Positions 26,827-36,469 of a stretch of 51,747 nucleotides of DNA are shown here, piece by piece. A program made the translations under genes and the position numbers. The number at the start of each line of letters is the position of its first letter. The stretch's first letter is position 1. The notes beneath the pieces are model-generated. The model was not told the DNA's origin and did no database searches. It saw only the letters and a list, made by a program, of their open reading frames with translations. The stretch lies in NCBI GenBank assembly GCA_947089855.1, contig CAMUML010000031.1, positions 1 through 51,747 of the forward strand, given 5' to 3'. The stretch is from an uncultured Eubacterium sp. (lineage in GTDB: Bacteria > Bacillota > Clostridia > Lachnospirales > Lachnospiraceae).

Positions 26827-28029
26827 TCAGCCCGCTGCCTTATCCATCTCGGCAAGGATGCAGTCAAAAACGGCGCCCGCCGCTTCATCTTTGCTCATTT
26901 GCGGAAGCTGGCACACATCATCCTTTGTGATCAGCGTCAAGATATTGGTATCTCCCCCAAACCCGGCGCCTTCCATGCGCAAATGGTTGGCTGCGATCAT
27001 ATCTGCTTTCTTTTTTTCCAGTTTGGTTTTGGAATTTTCCAGCATATGTTCGGTTTCCATAGAAAAGCCACACAAAAACTGCTGTTTTTTCCGTTTGGCC
27101 ATACTGCCTAAAATATCTTTGGTGCGCTCCAGCTCCAATGTATCTGCTTCCCCTTTTTTCTTGATCTTCTCAGAAGCAACATGGGCCGGACGGTAATCTG
27201 CCACGGCCGCTGACATCACGACAATATCCTGCCCATCAAAACGGGCGTCGACCGCTTCATACATTTCCTGCGCTGTCGTCACATGCACGGCTTCTACAAA
27301 CAATGGCACACGCAAGTTGACCGGGCCGGTAACCAGAACTACCTGCGCCCCCCTGCGCACAGCATTCCTTGCCAATGCATACCCCATTTTACCAGTGGAA
27401 TGATTTGTAATAAACCGTACTGGGTCAAATGCCTCACGTGTAGGCCCTGCCGTAATCAGCACTTTTTTGCCTTCCATATCCTTTGAATAGGCAACTTCAT
27501 GCAGGATATATTCCAGCAATTCTTCCGGCTCCGGCATCTTCCCTTTGCCAGTATCGCCACATGCCAAGTAGCCGCTTGCCGGTTCTATGATATGGTAGCC
27601 ATAAGTTTTTAGCTTTTGCATATTCTCCTGCGTTGCGGCATGTTCATACATCAGCGTATTCATGGCCGGGACAATATACACTGGCGCCCTGACTGCCAGC
27701 ATTGTCGTCGATAACATATCGTCTGCAATGCCATGTGCCAGTTTTGCGATCATGTTTGCAGAAGCCGGCGCAACCATGACCAGATCCGCCTCATGTGCCA
27801 CTGCGATATGCGCTACCGTATAACCGCTGTTGCGGTCAAATACATCATCCAGCACTTTATTCCCCGTCAACGCTTCAAATACCGTTGGTGAAATGATCTG
27901 CTGCGCATTTTTTGTCATAATGACATGAATATCCGCATGCAGCTTTGCAAGCATACTAACAAGATTTGCCGTCTTGTATGCTGCGATACCCCCAGTAATC
28001 CCGACCAGTATATGTTTCCCTGTAAGCAT
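26827..28029 (-). CDS. coaBC: Bifunctional phosphopantothenoylcysteine decarboxylase/phosphopantothenate-cysteine ligase
   Basis: Coenzyme A biosynthesis enzyme of 400 residues that joins cysteine to 4-phosphopantothenate and then decarboxylates the product. The N-terminal flavoprotein CoaC domain has GITGGIAAYK, the active-site PAMNTLMYEH and the ASGYLACGDTGKGKMPEP loop; the C-terminal CoaB domain has ITAGPTREAFDPVRFITNHSTGKMG. The inner ATG at 28029 is preferred because GGAGG lies eight bases upstream; a longer open frame reaches 28080. It stands alone between terminators. Confidence 0.95.
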   Translation of the reverse strand: MLTGKHILVGITGGIAAYKTANLVSMLAKLHADIHVIMTKNAQQIISPTVFEALTGNKVLDDVFDRNSGYTVAHIAVAHEADLVMVAPASANMIAKLAHGIADDMLSTTMLAVRAPVYIVPAMNTLMYEHAATQENMQKLKTYGYHIIEPASGYLACGDTGKGKMPEPEELLEYILHEVAYSKDMEGKKVLITAGPTREAFDPVRFITNHSTGKMGYALARNAVRRGAQVVLVTGPVNLRVPLFVEAVHVTTAQEMYEAVDARFDGQDIVVMSAAVADYRPAHVASEKIKKKGEADTLELERTKDILGSMAKRKKQQFLCGFSMETEHMLENSKTKLEKKKADMIAANHLRMEGAGFGGDTNILTLITKDDVCQLPQMSKDEAAGAVFDCILAEMDKAAG

Positions 28030-28118
28030 CCGGCATCCCTCCCTTCTAATCCCTGTGTTAGCCCTTATCGTAAAATGCACGCTAATCCAAGGTTATTGCC
28101 CCTGTTTTCATGCTGCAC

Positions 28119-28943
28119 TTAAAACTCATTTGGAATTTTCATATCAGTATACAAAATATGGTTGATCAGCCATCCAAGCAGAAATTCGATCAGGCTTTGC
28201 AAATAAACTTTCGGATCGCCGTCAATCGAATCCATGTCAATATTCGATATTTTATCAATAAACCCTTCGTGTGCCCGCTGCTGCGCCGGCAGGCCCTCGT
28301 AATGGATACGTTCCATATATGCCTCTTCATCTTTAAAATGGCGCTGCGTATAATCCCGCAGTTCCTGCAAAATAGACAGTATCTCATCGTATGTATCGTA
28401 GCCGGAATCCTCTTTTAAGCATTTATATGCCTTATCGGTAATCCGGAACAGCTCTTCGTGTTCTTCATCAATAAAGTCTATGCCCGTGCGGTACTCATCG
28501 GAAAATTCACATGGATTTTCTTTCAACATCCACTCTTCCAGCGGCGGCAGTTTTCCAATCATGACATCGCTGGAAATAATATGGTGGTAAAGCCACCGTG
28601 CCAAGTATGCCATAATATCCGCCAACACCCGTTGCTGCTCCTCAGCATCATTAATATCCGTAAAAAACCATCCACGGACTTTATCCCGGAAAAGCTGGTG
28701 CTGTGTACGCTGCAGGATCAATTCCGGGTCACGGATTTTCTGCATATATTCCTCTTCATAAGTAAAATGCTGTTCCGCATATTCATCCAGCTCATCCAGC
28801 AGCCTTTTAATATCAGCATAGCGGTCTTGTATATAGTTATTACGGGCCAGGTCCATCCCCTCATTCAGTAATTCAAATAAGTGCCTGTGTTCCCCGTCAA
28901 TCCGCTCATTGCCTAATATACAATCTTCAGTAAACTGAAACAT
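28119..28943 (-). CDS. Tandem-domain bacteriohemerythrin
   Basis: Cytoplasmic protein of 274 residues made of two hemerythrin domains. Each shows the diiron ligands: domain 1 H(GEHRHLFELLNEG), H(QHFTYEEEYM) and HQLFRD...YHHI; domain 2 H(DEEHEELFRI), H(RHFKDEEAYM) and HEGFIDK...NHI. Single-domain bacteriohemerythrins bind oxygen, and a role in oxygen scavenging or sensing is likely in an anaerobe. A fusion of two full domains without a signalling module is less common. GGAGG lies seven bases before the ATG. The 401-bp gap upstream holds a family-1 repeat and a terminator. Confidence 0.88.
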   Translation of the reverse strand: MFQFTEDCILGNERIDGEHRHLFELLNEGMDLARNNYIQDRYADIKRLLDELDEYAEQHFTYEEEYMQKIRDPELILQRTQHQLFRDKVRGWFFTDINDAEEQQRVLADIMAYLARWLYHHIISSDVMIGKLPPLEEWMLKENPCEFSDEYRTGIDFIDEEHEELFRITDKAYKCLKEDSGYDTYDEILSILQELRDYTQRHFKDEEAYMERIHYEGLPAQQRAHEGFIDKISNIDMDSIDGDPKVYLQSLIEFLLGWLINHILYTDMKIPNEF

Positions 28944-29121
28944 CTTCCTTCCTCCTAATTCTAACTGCATTCACTAGGGCCTGGCCGGTTTCTTGTAGAT
29001 GGCGTTCTATTTTCCATATGAACGTTCCTTTTCATAACGGCCAGTTTATTCTATCATACCGGAGTCTGAAGCGGTATGCAATACTATTTTGCATAAAAAA
29101 TTGGGGGCATTTTGACAAACT

Positions 29122-29197
29122 GTTACTATTTACGGCCTGGAAGGGCCGCTCATAGTAACAATTCGGGGCGATATTGAAAGTTTGTTTCGCAAAATCG
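29122..29197 (+). repeat. Family-1 double-hairpin repeat, copy B (3'-truncated)
   Basis: GTTACTATTTACGGCCTGG and GGGCCGCTCATAGTAAC form hairpin 1; GGGGCGATATTGAAAGTTTG followed by TTTCGCAAAATCG begins hairpin 2. The right part seen in copies C and D is missing. Confidence 0.75.
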
Positions 29198-29274
29198 AAC
29201 AAAGCCGCTGTTTTTATATCCTCTTCCGGCGTCCCAGCAACCAAAAACATCCATATGCCAATCCCCCACAAAAA

Positions 29275-29312
29275 GGCTCCGCACCCCTGGAAATCCCAAG
29301 GCCTGCGGAGCC
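29275..29312 (-). terminator. Terminator of the butyrate (thl-etfA) operon
   Basis: GGCTCCGCA and TGCGGAGCC form a perfect 9-bp stem, followed on the minus strand by five T. It lies 32 bp after the etfA stop. Confidence 0.85.
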
Positions 29313-29344
29313 ATTCCTATTTTATCCACCATCTGCGGACAATT

Positions 29345-30385
29345 TTATTTGCCAATCTCTTCTTTCAGTGCAGCTGTCAATGCAGGCACGATCTTATTCA
29401 GGTCGCCTACAATACCGTAATCCGCTACATCAAAAATCGGAGCATCTTCATCTTTATTAATCGCTATAATAATATCTGCTTCTTCCATACCAGCCACATG
29501 CTGGATTGCACCGGAAATACCGATTGCAAAATATACATTCGGACGTACTGTCTTACCTGTCTGGCCTACCTGGCAGTCAACTGGCTTCCAGCCGTTTTCT
29601 ACAACGGCACGGGAACAGCTTACCATCCCACCAAGGACATCTGCCAGATCCTGCAGAATTTGGAAGTTCTCTGGTGAACCAACCCCGCGGCCGCCAGATA
29701 CCAGGATTTTTGCATCCATAATGTTTTCTGCACTCTTTGCCTGCTTTACTACATTCAGGATTTCCACATATTTGTGGTTTACTTCAAACCCTGGGTTGTA
29801 TTCGATAATTTCTGCTTTCCTGCCTGCAACTGGCTCCAGTTTCTGCATAACGCCTGGACGTACCGTTGCCATTTGCGGACGGTTGTCCGGGCAGGCAATC
29901 GTAGCGATCGTATTGCCGCCAAATGCCGGACGTGTCATTAATAACTGGTTATGTTTCTGCTCTTTGCCTTCTACTGCTTTCAGTGGGAAATCGCCGATTT
30001 CCAGCTGTGTACAGTCAGCGGTAAGGCCGGTAGCTACCCTTGCAGAAACCGTAGGGCCAAGGTCACGGCCAATTGCGGTTGCACCAACCAGCATAATTTC
30101 CGGTTTATATTCATTAATTACAGATGACAGAGCATGTGCATATGGTTCTGTCTTGTATACCTCCAAAGCCGGGTCGTCTACAACGATAACTTTGTCCGCA
30201 CCATATTCTGCCAGCTGGTCAGCCAGCCCCTTTACATTTGAGCCAAGAAGGACTGCCGTTACATCTGTACTTAAGTCTTTTGCCAAATCTTTTGCTTTTC
30301 CAATTAATTCAAAGGCTATACTGCTTAATTCATTATCTACCTGCTGTGCGTAGATATATACGCCCTTATATTCTTCTAAACCCAT
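29345..30385 (-). CDS. etfA: Electron transfer flavoprotein alpha subunit
   Basis: Alpha subunit of 346 residues of the EtfAB complex that, with Bcd, couples crotonyl-CoA reduction to ferredoxin reduction (electron bifurcation). The C-terminal FAD domain has VSGGRGVGSPENF, QVGQTGKTVRPNVYFAIGISGAIQH and DEDAPIFDVADYGIVGDL. The ATG at 30385 is taken as the start; an in-frame GTG at 30397 is also open. It is the last gene of thl-hbd-bcd-etfB-etfA. Confidence 0.95.
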   Translation of the reverse strand: MGLEEYKGVYIYAQQVDNELSSIAFELIGKAKDLAKDLSTDVTAVLLGSNVKGLADQLAEYGADKVIVVDDPALEVYKTEPYAHALSSVINEYKPEIMLVGATAIGRDLGPTVSARVATGLTADCTQLEIGDFPLKAVEGKEQKHNQLLMTRPAFGGNTIATIACPDNRPQMATVRPGVMQKLEPVAGRKAEIIEYNPGFEVNHKYVEILNVVKQAKSAENIMDAKILVSGGRGVGSPENFQILQDLADVLGGMVSCSRAVVENGWKPVDCQVGQTGKTVRPNVYFAIGISGAIQHVAGMEEADIIIAINKDEDAPIFDVADYGIVGDLNKIVPALTAALKEEIGK

Positions 30386-30411
30386 TTTTTTCACCACTTT
30401 CCTTCATCTTA

Positions 30412-31194
30412 TTAGATTACATGCTTCTCTTTTAACTTGCCCATGATGTATGTCACGGATTCTGCAGCATCAAGCGTAACTTTTTCGCCTGCACCCTTAC
30501 GTACTTTATCGGATGCTTTTGCGATTTTTGTCGGGGAACCATTCAAACCGATGTTAGAATCATCGACATCTTTCAGGTCATTCCTTCCCCATACTGTCAC
30601 TTCTTTGCCATACGCATCGAAGATCCCGCCTGGTGTCATATAACGAGGAACATTTAATTCAGAAAGTGCTGTCACAAGGCAAGGCATCTTCACTTTCAGT
30701 TCATGATACCTGTCTTCATACTGCCTTTTTACTATTACAGAGTCGCCTTCTACTTTCAGCTCTTCTGCATAAGAAATTACCGGAAGGTTCAAATGCTCTG
30801 CGATCTGTGGGCCAACCTGCGCGGTATCGCCGTCAATTGCCTGGCGTCCGGTAATCACCAGATCATAATCAATATTTCTAAGCGCACCTGCAATAGTCGT
30901 AGAAGTAGCCCATGTATCGGCCCCTCCCAATACCCGGTCTGTTACAAGGATCGCTTTATCTGCACCCATTGCCATTGCTTCGCGAAGTACATCGTCAGCT
31001 TTTGGAAGGCCCATCGTAACTACAGTAACTTCTGCGCCTGTTTCATCTTTAATCCTAAGTGCTGCTTCCAGTCCTGCTTTGTCATCTGGGTTCATGATTG
31101 CAAGCATGGCTGCCCTATCCAGTGTACCATCCGGGTTAAATTTCACGCCGCCTTTGGTATCTGGCACCTGTTTAATACATACAACGATTTTCAC
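30412..31194 (-). CDS. etfB: Electron transfer flavoprotein beta subunit
   Basis: Beta subunit of 260 residues. Conserved patterns include MKIVVCIKQVPDT, the GRQAIDGDTAQVGPQIAE nucleotide-binding region and the LPRYMTPGGI-like LNVPRYMTPGGIF. The start codon is GTG, with GGAG ten bases upstream. In bifurcating Etf this subunit holds the FAD that takes electrons from NADH. It lies 50 bp after bcd and is followed after a short gap by etfA. Confidence 0.95.
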   Translation of the reverse strand: MKIVVCIKQVPDTKGGVKFNPDGTLDRAAMLAIMNPDDKAGLEAALRIKDETGAEVTVVTMGLPKADDVLREAMAMGADKAILVTDRVLGGADTWATSTTIAGALRNIDYDLVITGRQAIDGDTAQVGPQIAEHLNLPVISYAEELKVEGDSVIVKRQYEDRYHELKVKMPCLVTALSELNVPRYMTPGGIFDAYGKEVTVWGRNDLKDVDDSNIGLNGSPTKIAKASDKVRKGAGEKVTLDAAESVTYIMGKLKEKHVI

Positions 31195-31243
31195 GGTAGT
31201 TTCACTCCTTATATTCTATTTAAATTGTCTGCTTAAGAAACCA

Positions 31244-32398
31244 TTATCTTAACAATGCACCTGAGATTACCATACGCTGGACTTCGGATGTCCCTTCGTA
31301 AATCTCTGTAATCTTAGCATCACGCATCATACGCTCTACGTCGTATTCCCTGATATATCCATATCCACCAAACAGCTGGACAACTTCGGTTGTAACAGCC
31401 ATTGCCGTTTCTGCCGCAAATAATTTTGCCTTTGCTGCTTCTACCGAATATACTTTCTGTGTCTCTTTTGCCTTTGCTGCACGGTAAACTAAAAATTTTG
31501 CAGCATCAATACGTGCTGCCATATCTGCCAGCTTAAACTGCGTATTCTGCTGCTGTGCGATAGAGCGGCCGAACTGTTTTCTTTCTTTTGTATAGTCAAT
31601 CGCCCTTTCCAGAGCGCCTTCTGCAAGGCCAAGTGCCTGTGCAGCAATACCGATACGTCCGCCATCTAAGGTATGCATTGCAATCGGGAACCCTTTGCCC
31701 TCTGGCCCAAGGAGTGCATCCTTTGGAATCCTGCAGTCTTCAAAGATCAATTCATAAGTAGAGGAACCACGGATACCCATTTTCTTTTCTTTGGTACCAA
31801 ATGAGAATCCTGGAGCGCCTTTTTCTACGATAAATGCAGAGAAGTTTTTCTTCTTCCTGCCCCTCTTATCCTCTGTAATGCTTGTAATTGCGATAATGAT
31901 GTAGACATCGGCAACCTTACCGTTTGTAATAAAACATTTTGAGCCATTTAATACCCATTCATCGCCGTCTAAAACAGCCTTTGTCTGGCAGCCCTGCGCG
32001 TCTGTACCAGCGCCCGGTTCGGTCAGGCCGAATGCACCAAGCTTTTCCCCTTTTGCGAGCGGTGCAACATATTTTTGCTTCTGCTCTTCCGTACCATAAG
32101 TCATGATCGGGTCAATACACAGGGAAGTATGTGCAGATACAATAACGCCTGTGGTACCGCAAACTTTTGACAATTCTTCTACACACATTACATATGTAAG
32201 TGGATCGCATCCCTGGCCGCCATACTCCTTCGGCACCGGGATCCCCATAAAACCAGCCTTTGCCATCTTAGCAACTGTCTCTGCCGGGAATACCTCTGTC
32301 TCATCTACTTCCTGAGCAAGCGGCTTTACTTCTGTTTCAGCGAAATCTTTAAATAAAGTTCTCGCCATTTCATGTTTCTTGTCTAAAGAAAAATCCAT
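31244..32398 (-). CDS. bcd: Butyryl-CoA dehydrogenase
   Basis: Acyl-CoA dehydrogenase of 384 residues that reduces crotonyl-CoA to butyryl-CoA with EtfAB. Visible features are FGLTEPGAGTDAQGCQT, the CFITNG FAD region, and EIYEGTSEVQRMVISGALLR at the C-terminus with the catalytic glutamate in YEGTSE. The ATG at 32398 (MDFSLDKKHEMARTLF) has GGAGGAG eight bases upstream and gives the normal length; the longer open frame to 32440 is rejected. The 281-bp stretch upstream to hbd has small hairpins but no gene. Confidence 0.95.
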   Translation of the reverse strand: MDFSLDKKHEMARTLFKDFAETEVKPLAQEVDETEVFPAETVAKMAKAGFMGIPVPKEYGGQGCDPLTYVMCVEELSKVCGTTGVIVSAHTSLCIDPIMTYGTEEQKQKYVAPLAKGEKLGAFGLTEPGAGTDAQGCQTKAVLDGDEWVLNGSKCFITNGKVADVYIIIAITSITEDKRGRKKKNFSAFIVEKGAPGFSFGTKEKKMGIRGSSTYELIFEDCRIPKDALLGPEGKGFPIAMHTLDGGRIGIAAQALGLAEGALERAIDYTKERKQFGRSIAQQQNTQFKLADMAARIDAAKFLVYRAAKAKETQKVYSVEAAKAKLFAAETAMAVTTEVVQLFGGYGYIREYDVERMMRDAKITEIYEGTSEVQRMVISGALLR

Positions 32399-32679
32399 GA
32401 TTCTTACTCCTCCATTTACTTTTGCAGGCTGCATTTTCATACAGCCTGCCCTTTATTCTGTTTTTCTATCTTAATGGGCTGCAGACACCGCTAGGCGGGA
32501 ATGCTTTCCTTTCAGATTGCCTCCCTCCCTGCTGCTTATCGGGCACCCTTATGGCAGCCCCTCGCCCTGCGGGAACGGTTTTTGTGAAAAACCGCACCAT
32601 ACCGGATACTGTGGAAACGGTACACAGATTACAACCATCCTCTGCCTGCTGCCACAGCACGGTTTTGTTTTATCAGTAA

Positions 32680-33519
32680 TTATTTGCTGTAATCGTAGAA
32701 ACCTTTGCCTGTCTTCTGGCCTAATTTGCCGGCACGTACCATTTTCTTTAACAATGGATGCGGACGGTATTTTGGATCGCCTGTTTCATCATATAATACA
32801 TTCATAATAGCAAGGCAGATGTCCAGCCCTACCAGGTCGCCCAAAGCAAGAGGCCCCATTGGATGGTTTGCACCCAGCTTCATAGCGGTATCAATGCCTT
32901 CTACCGAAGCAACGCCGTCTGCATAAATGCCGATCGCTTCATTAATCATCGGGATTAAGATCCTGTTTACTACAAAGCCTGGCGCTTCTTTTACTTCTAC
33001 TGGCGTTTTGCCGATTGCTTTTGAAATCTCTACGATCTTATCGCGCATTTCGTCCGGTGTATTTTCACCTTGGATAACCTCAATAAGTTTCATAACGGGA
33101 GCTGGATTGAAGAAATGCATACCGATAACCGGCCTGTCAAGCCCAGCTGCAATTTCGGTAACAGAAAGGGAAGATGTATTGGTAGCAAACATGCAGTCCG
33201 CTTTTACAATATCCTGCAGTTCTTTAAATGTCTGCTTTTTAATATCCATAACTTCAAGGGCTGCTTCTACGATCAAATCGCAGTCTGTACAAATAGTTTT
33301 AACGCCTGTTGTAATCTTTCCTAAAATCTTGTCAGCGTCTTCCTGGTTCATTTTGCCTTTGGCAACCCTTTTTTCAAAACCCTTTGCAATTTTGTTCTTG
33401 CCATTTGCAGCAAACTCTTCATTAATATCGCATAAGCAAACTTCATACCCTTCAGTCTGTGCAAATGCCTGTGCAATACCGGAACCCATTGTCCCCGCGC
33501 CTATAACTCCTACTTTCAT
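32680..33519 (-). CDS. hbd: 3-hydroxybutyryl-CoA dehydrogenase
   Basis: Dehydrogenase of 279 residues that turns acetoacetyl-CoA into 3-hydroxybutyryl-CoA. The dinucleotide site is [16 protein letters not shown], the catalytic histidine lies in [16 protein letters not shown], and [15 protein letters not shown]-like [19 protein letters not shown] follows. It is the second gene of the operon, directly after thl where many relatives carry crt as well. Confidence 0.95.
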   Translation of the reverse strand: MKVGVIGAGTMGSGIAQAFAQTEGYEVCLCDINEEFAANGKNKIAKGFEKRVAKGKMNQEDADKILGKITTGVKTICTDCDLIVEAALEVMDIKKQTFKELQDIVKADCMFATNTSSLSVTEIAAGLDRPVIGMHFFNPAPVMKLIEVIQGENTPDEMRDKIVEISKAIGKTPVEVKEAPGFVVNRILIPMINEAIGIYADGVASVEGIDTAMKLGANHPMGPLALGDLVGLDICLAIMNVLYDETGDPKYRPHPLLKKMVRAGKLGQKTGKGFYDYSK

Positions 33520-33602
33520 TGTAGTTCCTCCTTAAATATAAATTGAATATATGTACTGCAGGCTAGATAACAACACCTGCCTATTGCCATCAGCAACAGA
33601 TA

Positions 33603-33637
33603 TTTACCCGAGGGCCGCTGCCGGCCGCCCGGGTAAA
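33603..33637. other. Strong GC-rich hairpin between thl and hbd
   Basis: TTTACCCG-GGGCCG pairs with CGGCC-CCCGGGTAAA. No T run follows on the minus strand, so it is more likely an mRNA-processing or stability element that adjusts thl and hbd levels than a terminator. Confidence 0.5.
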
Positions 33638-33649
33638 CTGCTTTTGATT

Positions 33650-34834
33650 TTAATCCATTTCAACGATTGTAGAGCAGCCCATACCACCGCCGATACACAA
33701 GGTAGCAAGCCCCCTCTTAGCATTCCTCTTTTTCATTTCATACAATAAGGTAACAAGAATACGGCATCCGGAAGCCCCTACCGGATGTCCCAATGCGATA
33801 GCTCCGCCGTTTACATTGACTTTTGACATATCGAATCCAAGGTCTTTTGCAACTGCCACAGACTGTGCTGCAAATGCTTCGTTTGCTTCAATCAGATCCA
33901 TATCGTCAATCTTAAGGCCAGTACGTTCTAATACTTTCTTTGTCGAAGCAACCGGGCCTACACCCATGATTTCCGGTTCTACACCGCCGAGGGCGCCTGC
34001 AATCCAAGTAGCCATTGGTGTAACGCCAAGTTCTTTTGCCTTTTCTTCGCTCATTACAACGATCGCTGCAGCACCGTCATTGATACCGGATGCATTGCCT
34101 GCTGTAACAAGGCCGCCCTGCTTGCCGGAGCAGCATTTTAACTTGGAAAGGCTTTCTACTGTTGTACCTGCACGCGGGCCTTCATCTTTCTTAAATTCTA
34201 CGATGTCTTTTTTCACTTTTACCGGAACCGGGACAATTTCATCGTCAAATCTGCCTTCTGCAATTGCCTTTTCACATTTCTGCTGGCTGTTTGCTGCAAA
34301 AGCATCCAATTCTTCCCTTGTCAGGCCATATTTATCACATACATTTTCTGCTGTAATCATCATATGGTAATTGTTGAACGCATCCGTCAAAGCATCATTT
34401 ACCATTGTATCTACAATTGTCGCATTGTTCATGCGGTAACCAAAACGAGCTTTTGTCATAGCATACGGGGCCATAGACATATTTTCCATGCCGCCCGCAA
34501 CGACGATGTCTGCCTGTCCTGCCAAAATCTGTGCTGCTGCCTCATTTACGCATTTCAGGCCGGAGCCGCATACTACATTCAATGTAACTGCCGGAACCTC
34601 AATCGGAATACCTGCTTTAATGGAAGCCTGGCGTGCCACGTTCTGGCCCTGTGCTGCCTGGATTACGCATCCCATCAATACTTCGTCAACCTGCTCCGGC
34701 TTAACGCCAGCCCTGTTCAACGCTTCTTTGATCACGATAGAACCAAGGTCAACGACTGGTGTATTGCTTAATCCTCCACCCATTTTACCGATTGCAGTAC
34801 GACATGCGCCTGCTAAAACTACTTTGTTTGCCAT
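33650..34834 (-). CDS. thl: Acetyl-CoA C-acetyltransferase (thiolase)
   Basis: Biosynthetic thiolase of 394 residues that condenses two acetyl-CoA to acetoacetyl-CoA. Active-site residues are C89 (NVVCGSG), H350 (LGHPVGASG) and C380 ([10 protein letters not shown]). It is the first gene of the butyrate operon. AAGGAG lies before the ATG, and a sigma-A promoter with a Rex operator in the leader is clear. Confidence 0.96.
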   Translation of the reverse strand: MANKVVLAGACRTAIGKMGGGLSNTPVVDLGSIVIKEALNRAGVKPEQVDEVLMGCVIQAAQGQNVARQASIKAGIPIEVPAVTLNVVCGSGLKCVNEAAAQILAGQADIVVAGGMENMSMAPYAMTKARFGYRMNNATIVDTMVNDALTDAFNNYHMMITAENVCDKYGLTREELDAFAANSQQKCEKAIAEGRFDDEIVPVPVKVKKDIVEFKKDEGPRAGTTVESLSKLKCCSGKQGGLVTAGNASGINDGAAAIVVMSEEKAKELGVTPMATWIAGALGGVEPEIMGVGPVASTKKVLERTGLKIDDMDLIEANEAFAAQSVAVAKDLGFDMSKVNVNGGAIALGHPVGASGCRILVTLLYEMKKRNAKRGLATLCIGGGMGCSTIVEMD

Positions 34835-34868
34835 TTTCTCGTCTCCTTTACAAAACTTGTACTTAAAG

Positions 34869-34886
34869 ATGTTAAATTTTTAACAA
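34869..34886. promoter_or_regulatory. Rex operator in the thl leader
   Basis: TTGTTAAAAATTTAACAT on the minus strand matches the clostridial Rex consensus TTGTTAANNNNTTAACAA at all but one defined position. It lies about 50 bp downstream of the predicted start of transcription, where a repressor would block elongation. Rex senses the NADH/NAD+ ratio and is known to control butyrate and solvent genes in clostridia. Confidence 0.8.
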
Positions 34887-34939
34887 TCTCTTCAAAAAAA
34901 TAAAATGCCTTAAAATATTAAGACTTTACCGTTAAACTT

Positions 34940-34968
34940 AGTCTACCACAATCATCTGAATTTGGCAA
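34940..34968 (-). promoter_or_regulatory. Sigma-A promoter of the butyrate operon
   Basis: TTGCCA (34963-34968), 17 bp, TAGACT (34940-34945) on the minus strand, about 105 bp before the thl start. Confidence 0.75.
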
Positions 34969-35101
34969 CCAAAAGTTTCAAAAATTTGTATATATTTTAC
35001 AAATATTGGAACCATTTTGAAAAAGTGTTATTTTTTTGGATACAAAGCATTTCAATGAGGGGGCGGCGTCCAGCACCAATCCCCCTCTCCAGAAAATCCC
35101 C

Positions 35102-36469
35102 TTAATAAAATACATGGTCGCCGATAATAAGCCCATCTATCTGCCCGGTATCCACCCTAAAATACAGGCAGTTTACCGTGCGCACCCCGCCCAGTACGGC
35201 CTGCGCGGCCTGCCTGCAGCTGCTGCCCAACCCCGTAGCCAGCGCCTGTGCAAAGCGCCCGCTGGCCACCGGCGAAAACTGCCCGCTTTGGTAGATTACG
35301 CCGCTGACGCTGTTTGGAAAGCTGCTGCTGGCCACGCGGTTCATAATAACACTCCCAACCGCAAGCTGGCCCTCATAGGACTGGTTGCCGGCTTCACAAA
35401 AAATAATGGCGGACAGCAGCTCTAAATCGCTCCCACTGGCCGCATAGCTGCTTGCGGTATCCCCGCCTGTACCACTGCCCGCGCCAGAATCATCCCCCTG
35501 TGCAGGCTCTTCCTGGCTAGGCTCCTGGCTCTGCTGTTCTTGGGCCTGTGCCTGCTGCTCTTGCTGCCTGCGTTCCTGCTCCTGGCGGGCCTGCTGCTCC
35601 TGTTGCCGGCGTTCTTCTTCTGCCTGGCGCTTTTGTTCTGCTTCCCGCTGCCTGCGTTCCTGCTCCTGGCGTTCAAATTCTTCCTGCTGCCTTTTTATTT
35701 CCTCGGCGCGCCTACGGTCCTCCTCGGCTTTTTGCCGTTCCAGCTGCGCCTCGTACTGCTTTTGCTGCTCTAACTGCTGTGCATACTGCTCCCGCATTGC
35801 CTCGGAGTTTTGGATCTGTGAAATCTTATCGCTTAACCTGGACTTTAAATCCATCACTGCCTGGTCAATCTGCGCCAATTTCTCCGTCTGTTCTTTTTCC
35901 AAAGTTTCCAGCTGGCCTTTTTCCTCCACCAGCTGTTCCTCTTCTTGCTTAATCTGGCGTGTCGTTTCTTTATATTCTTCCAGTTTTGACCGGTCATAAT
36001 CCATCACTGCCTGAAAATAATTGGCGCGGCGCAGCGCCTCCGGCAAAGAACCGGCATCCAGTACGTATGTGATCATACTGCCCAGGCTGTTTTCGTACAT
36101 AAACTGGATTCGCTGCTTCATCTGTTCATATTGTTCTTTGCTGTCCTCTTTGGACTTTGCCAGTGCTTTTTGTGTCTCGGAAATTTCTTCCTGCTTTTTT
36201 TCCATCGCAGCCTTTGTATTGTCCAATTCAGAAGAAAGGCTGCTGATCGTTTCCTGGCCCTGCGAAATATCCTGCTCCAAAGCCTGCTGTTCCCTCTGGT
36301 AAGCGCTTATTGTTTCATCGGTTTCGTCCAGCTCGTTTTCCAGCTCGTCAATTTTTTCCCCCGCGCTGTTAATCTTATCCTGTATCGCGCTAGCCTTTAC
36401 CTGGCTTGTCCCTACCATACACAAGCACACGGCAAAGGCCAGCCACCGGTTCCTTTTCTTTTGGATCAT
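35102..36469 (-). CDS. Secreted cell wall hydrolase: PcsB-like coiled coil plus SleB (Hydrolase_2) domain
   Basis: Exported protein of 455 residues. A signal peptide (about 1-27, ending VKASA) leads to a PcsB/CwlO-like coiled coil (about 28-245), a Q/E/R-rich linker (about 245-320), a Gly/Ser hinge and a C-terminal SleB-type domain (about 340-455: ELLSAIIFCEAGNQSYEGQLAVGSVIMNRV). The glutamate in FCEAGNQ is the expected catalytic residue of this lytic transglycosylase-like fold. The coiled coil suggests FtsEX-style control, so it may act in cell separation rather than germination. GGAGGGG lies 11 bases before the ATG. Confidence 0.88.
   Translation of the reverse strand: MIQKKRNRWLAFAVCLCMVGTSQVKASAIQDKINSAGEKIDELENELDETDETISAYQREQQALEQDISQGQETISSLSSELDNTKAAMEKKQEEISETQKALAKSKEDSKEQYEQMKQRIQFMYENSLGSMITYVLDAGSLPEALRRANYFQAVMDYDRSKLEEYKETTRQIKQEEEQLVEEKGQLETLEKEQTEKLAQIDQAVMDLKSRLSDKISQIQNSEAMREQYAQQLEQQKQYEAQLERQKAEEDRRRAEEIKRQQEEFERQEQERRQREAEQKRQAEEERRQQEQQARQEQERRQQEQQAQAQEQQSQEPSQEEPAQGDDSGAGSGTGGDTASSYAASGSDLELLSAIIFCEAGNQSYEGQLAVGSVIMNRVASSSFPNSVSGVIYQSGQFSPVASGRFAQALATGLGSSCRQAAQAVLGGVRTVNCLYFRVDTGQIDGLIIGDHVFY

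Noticed and set aside
29721-30353. 210-residue plus-strand frame within etfA
   Set aside because: It is the antisense shadow of a strongly conserved gene.
32441-32679. Gap between hbd and bcd as the site of a lost crotonase gene
   Set aside because: At 239-281 bp it is too short, and no crotonase-like residues are visible in any frame. Only small hairpins are present.
35057-35087. GAGGGGG/CCCCCTC hairpin after the cell wall hydrolase gene as a terminator
   Set aside because: The stem is GC-rich but no T run follows on the minus strand, so it was not listed as a terminator.
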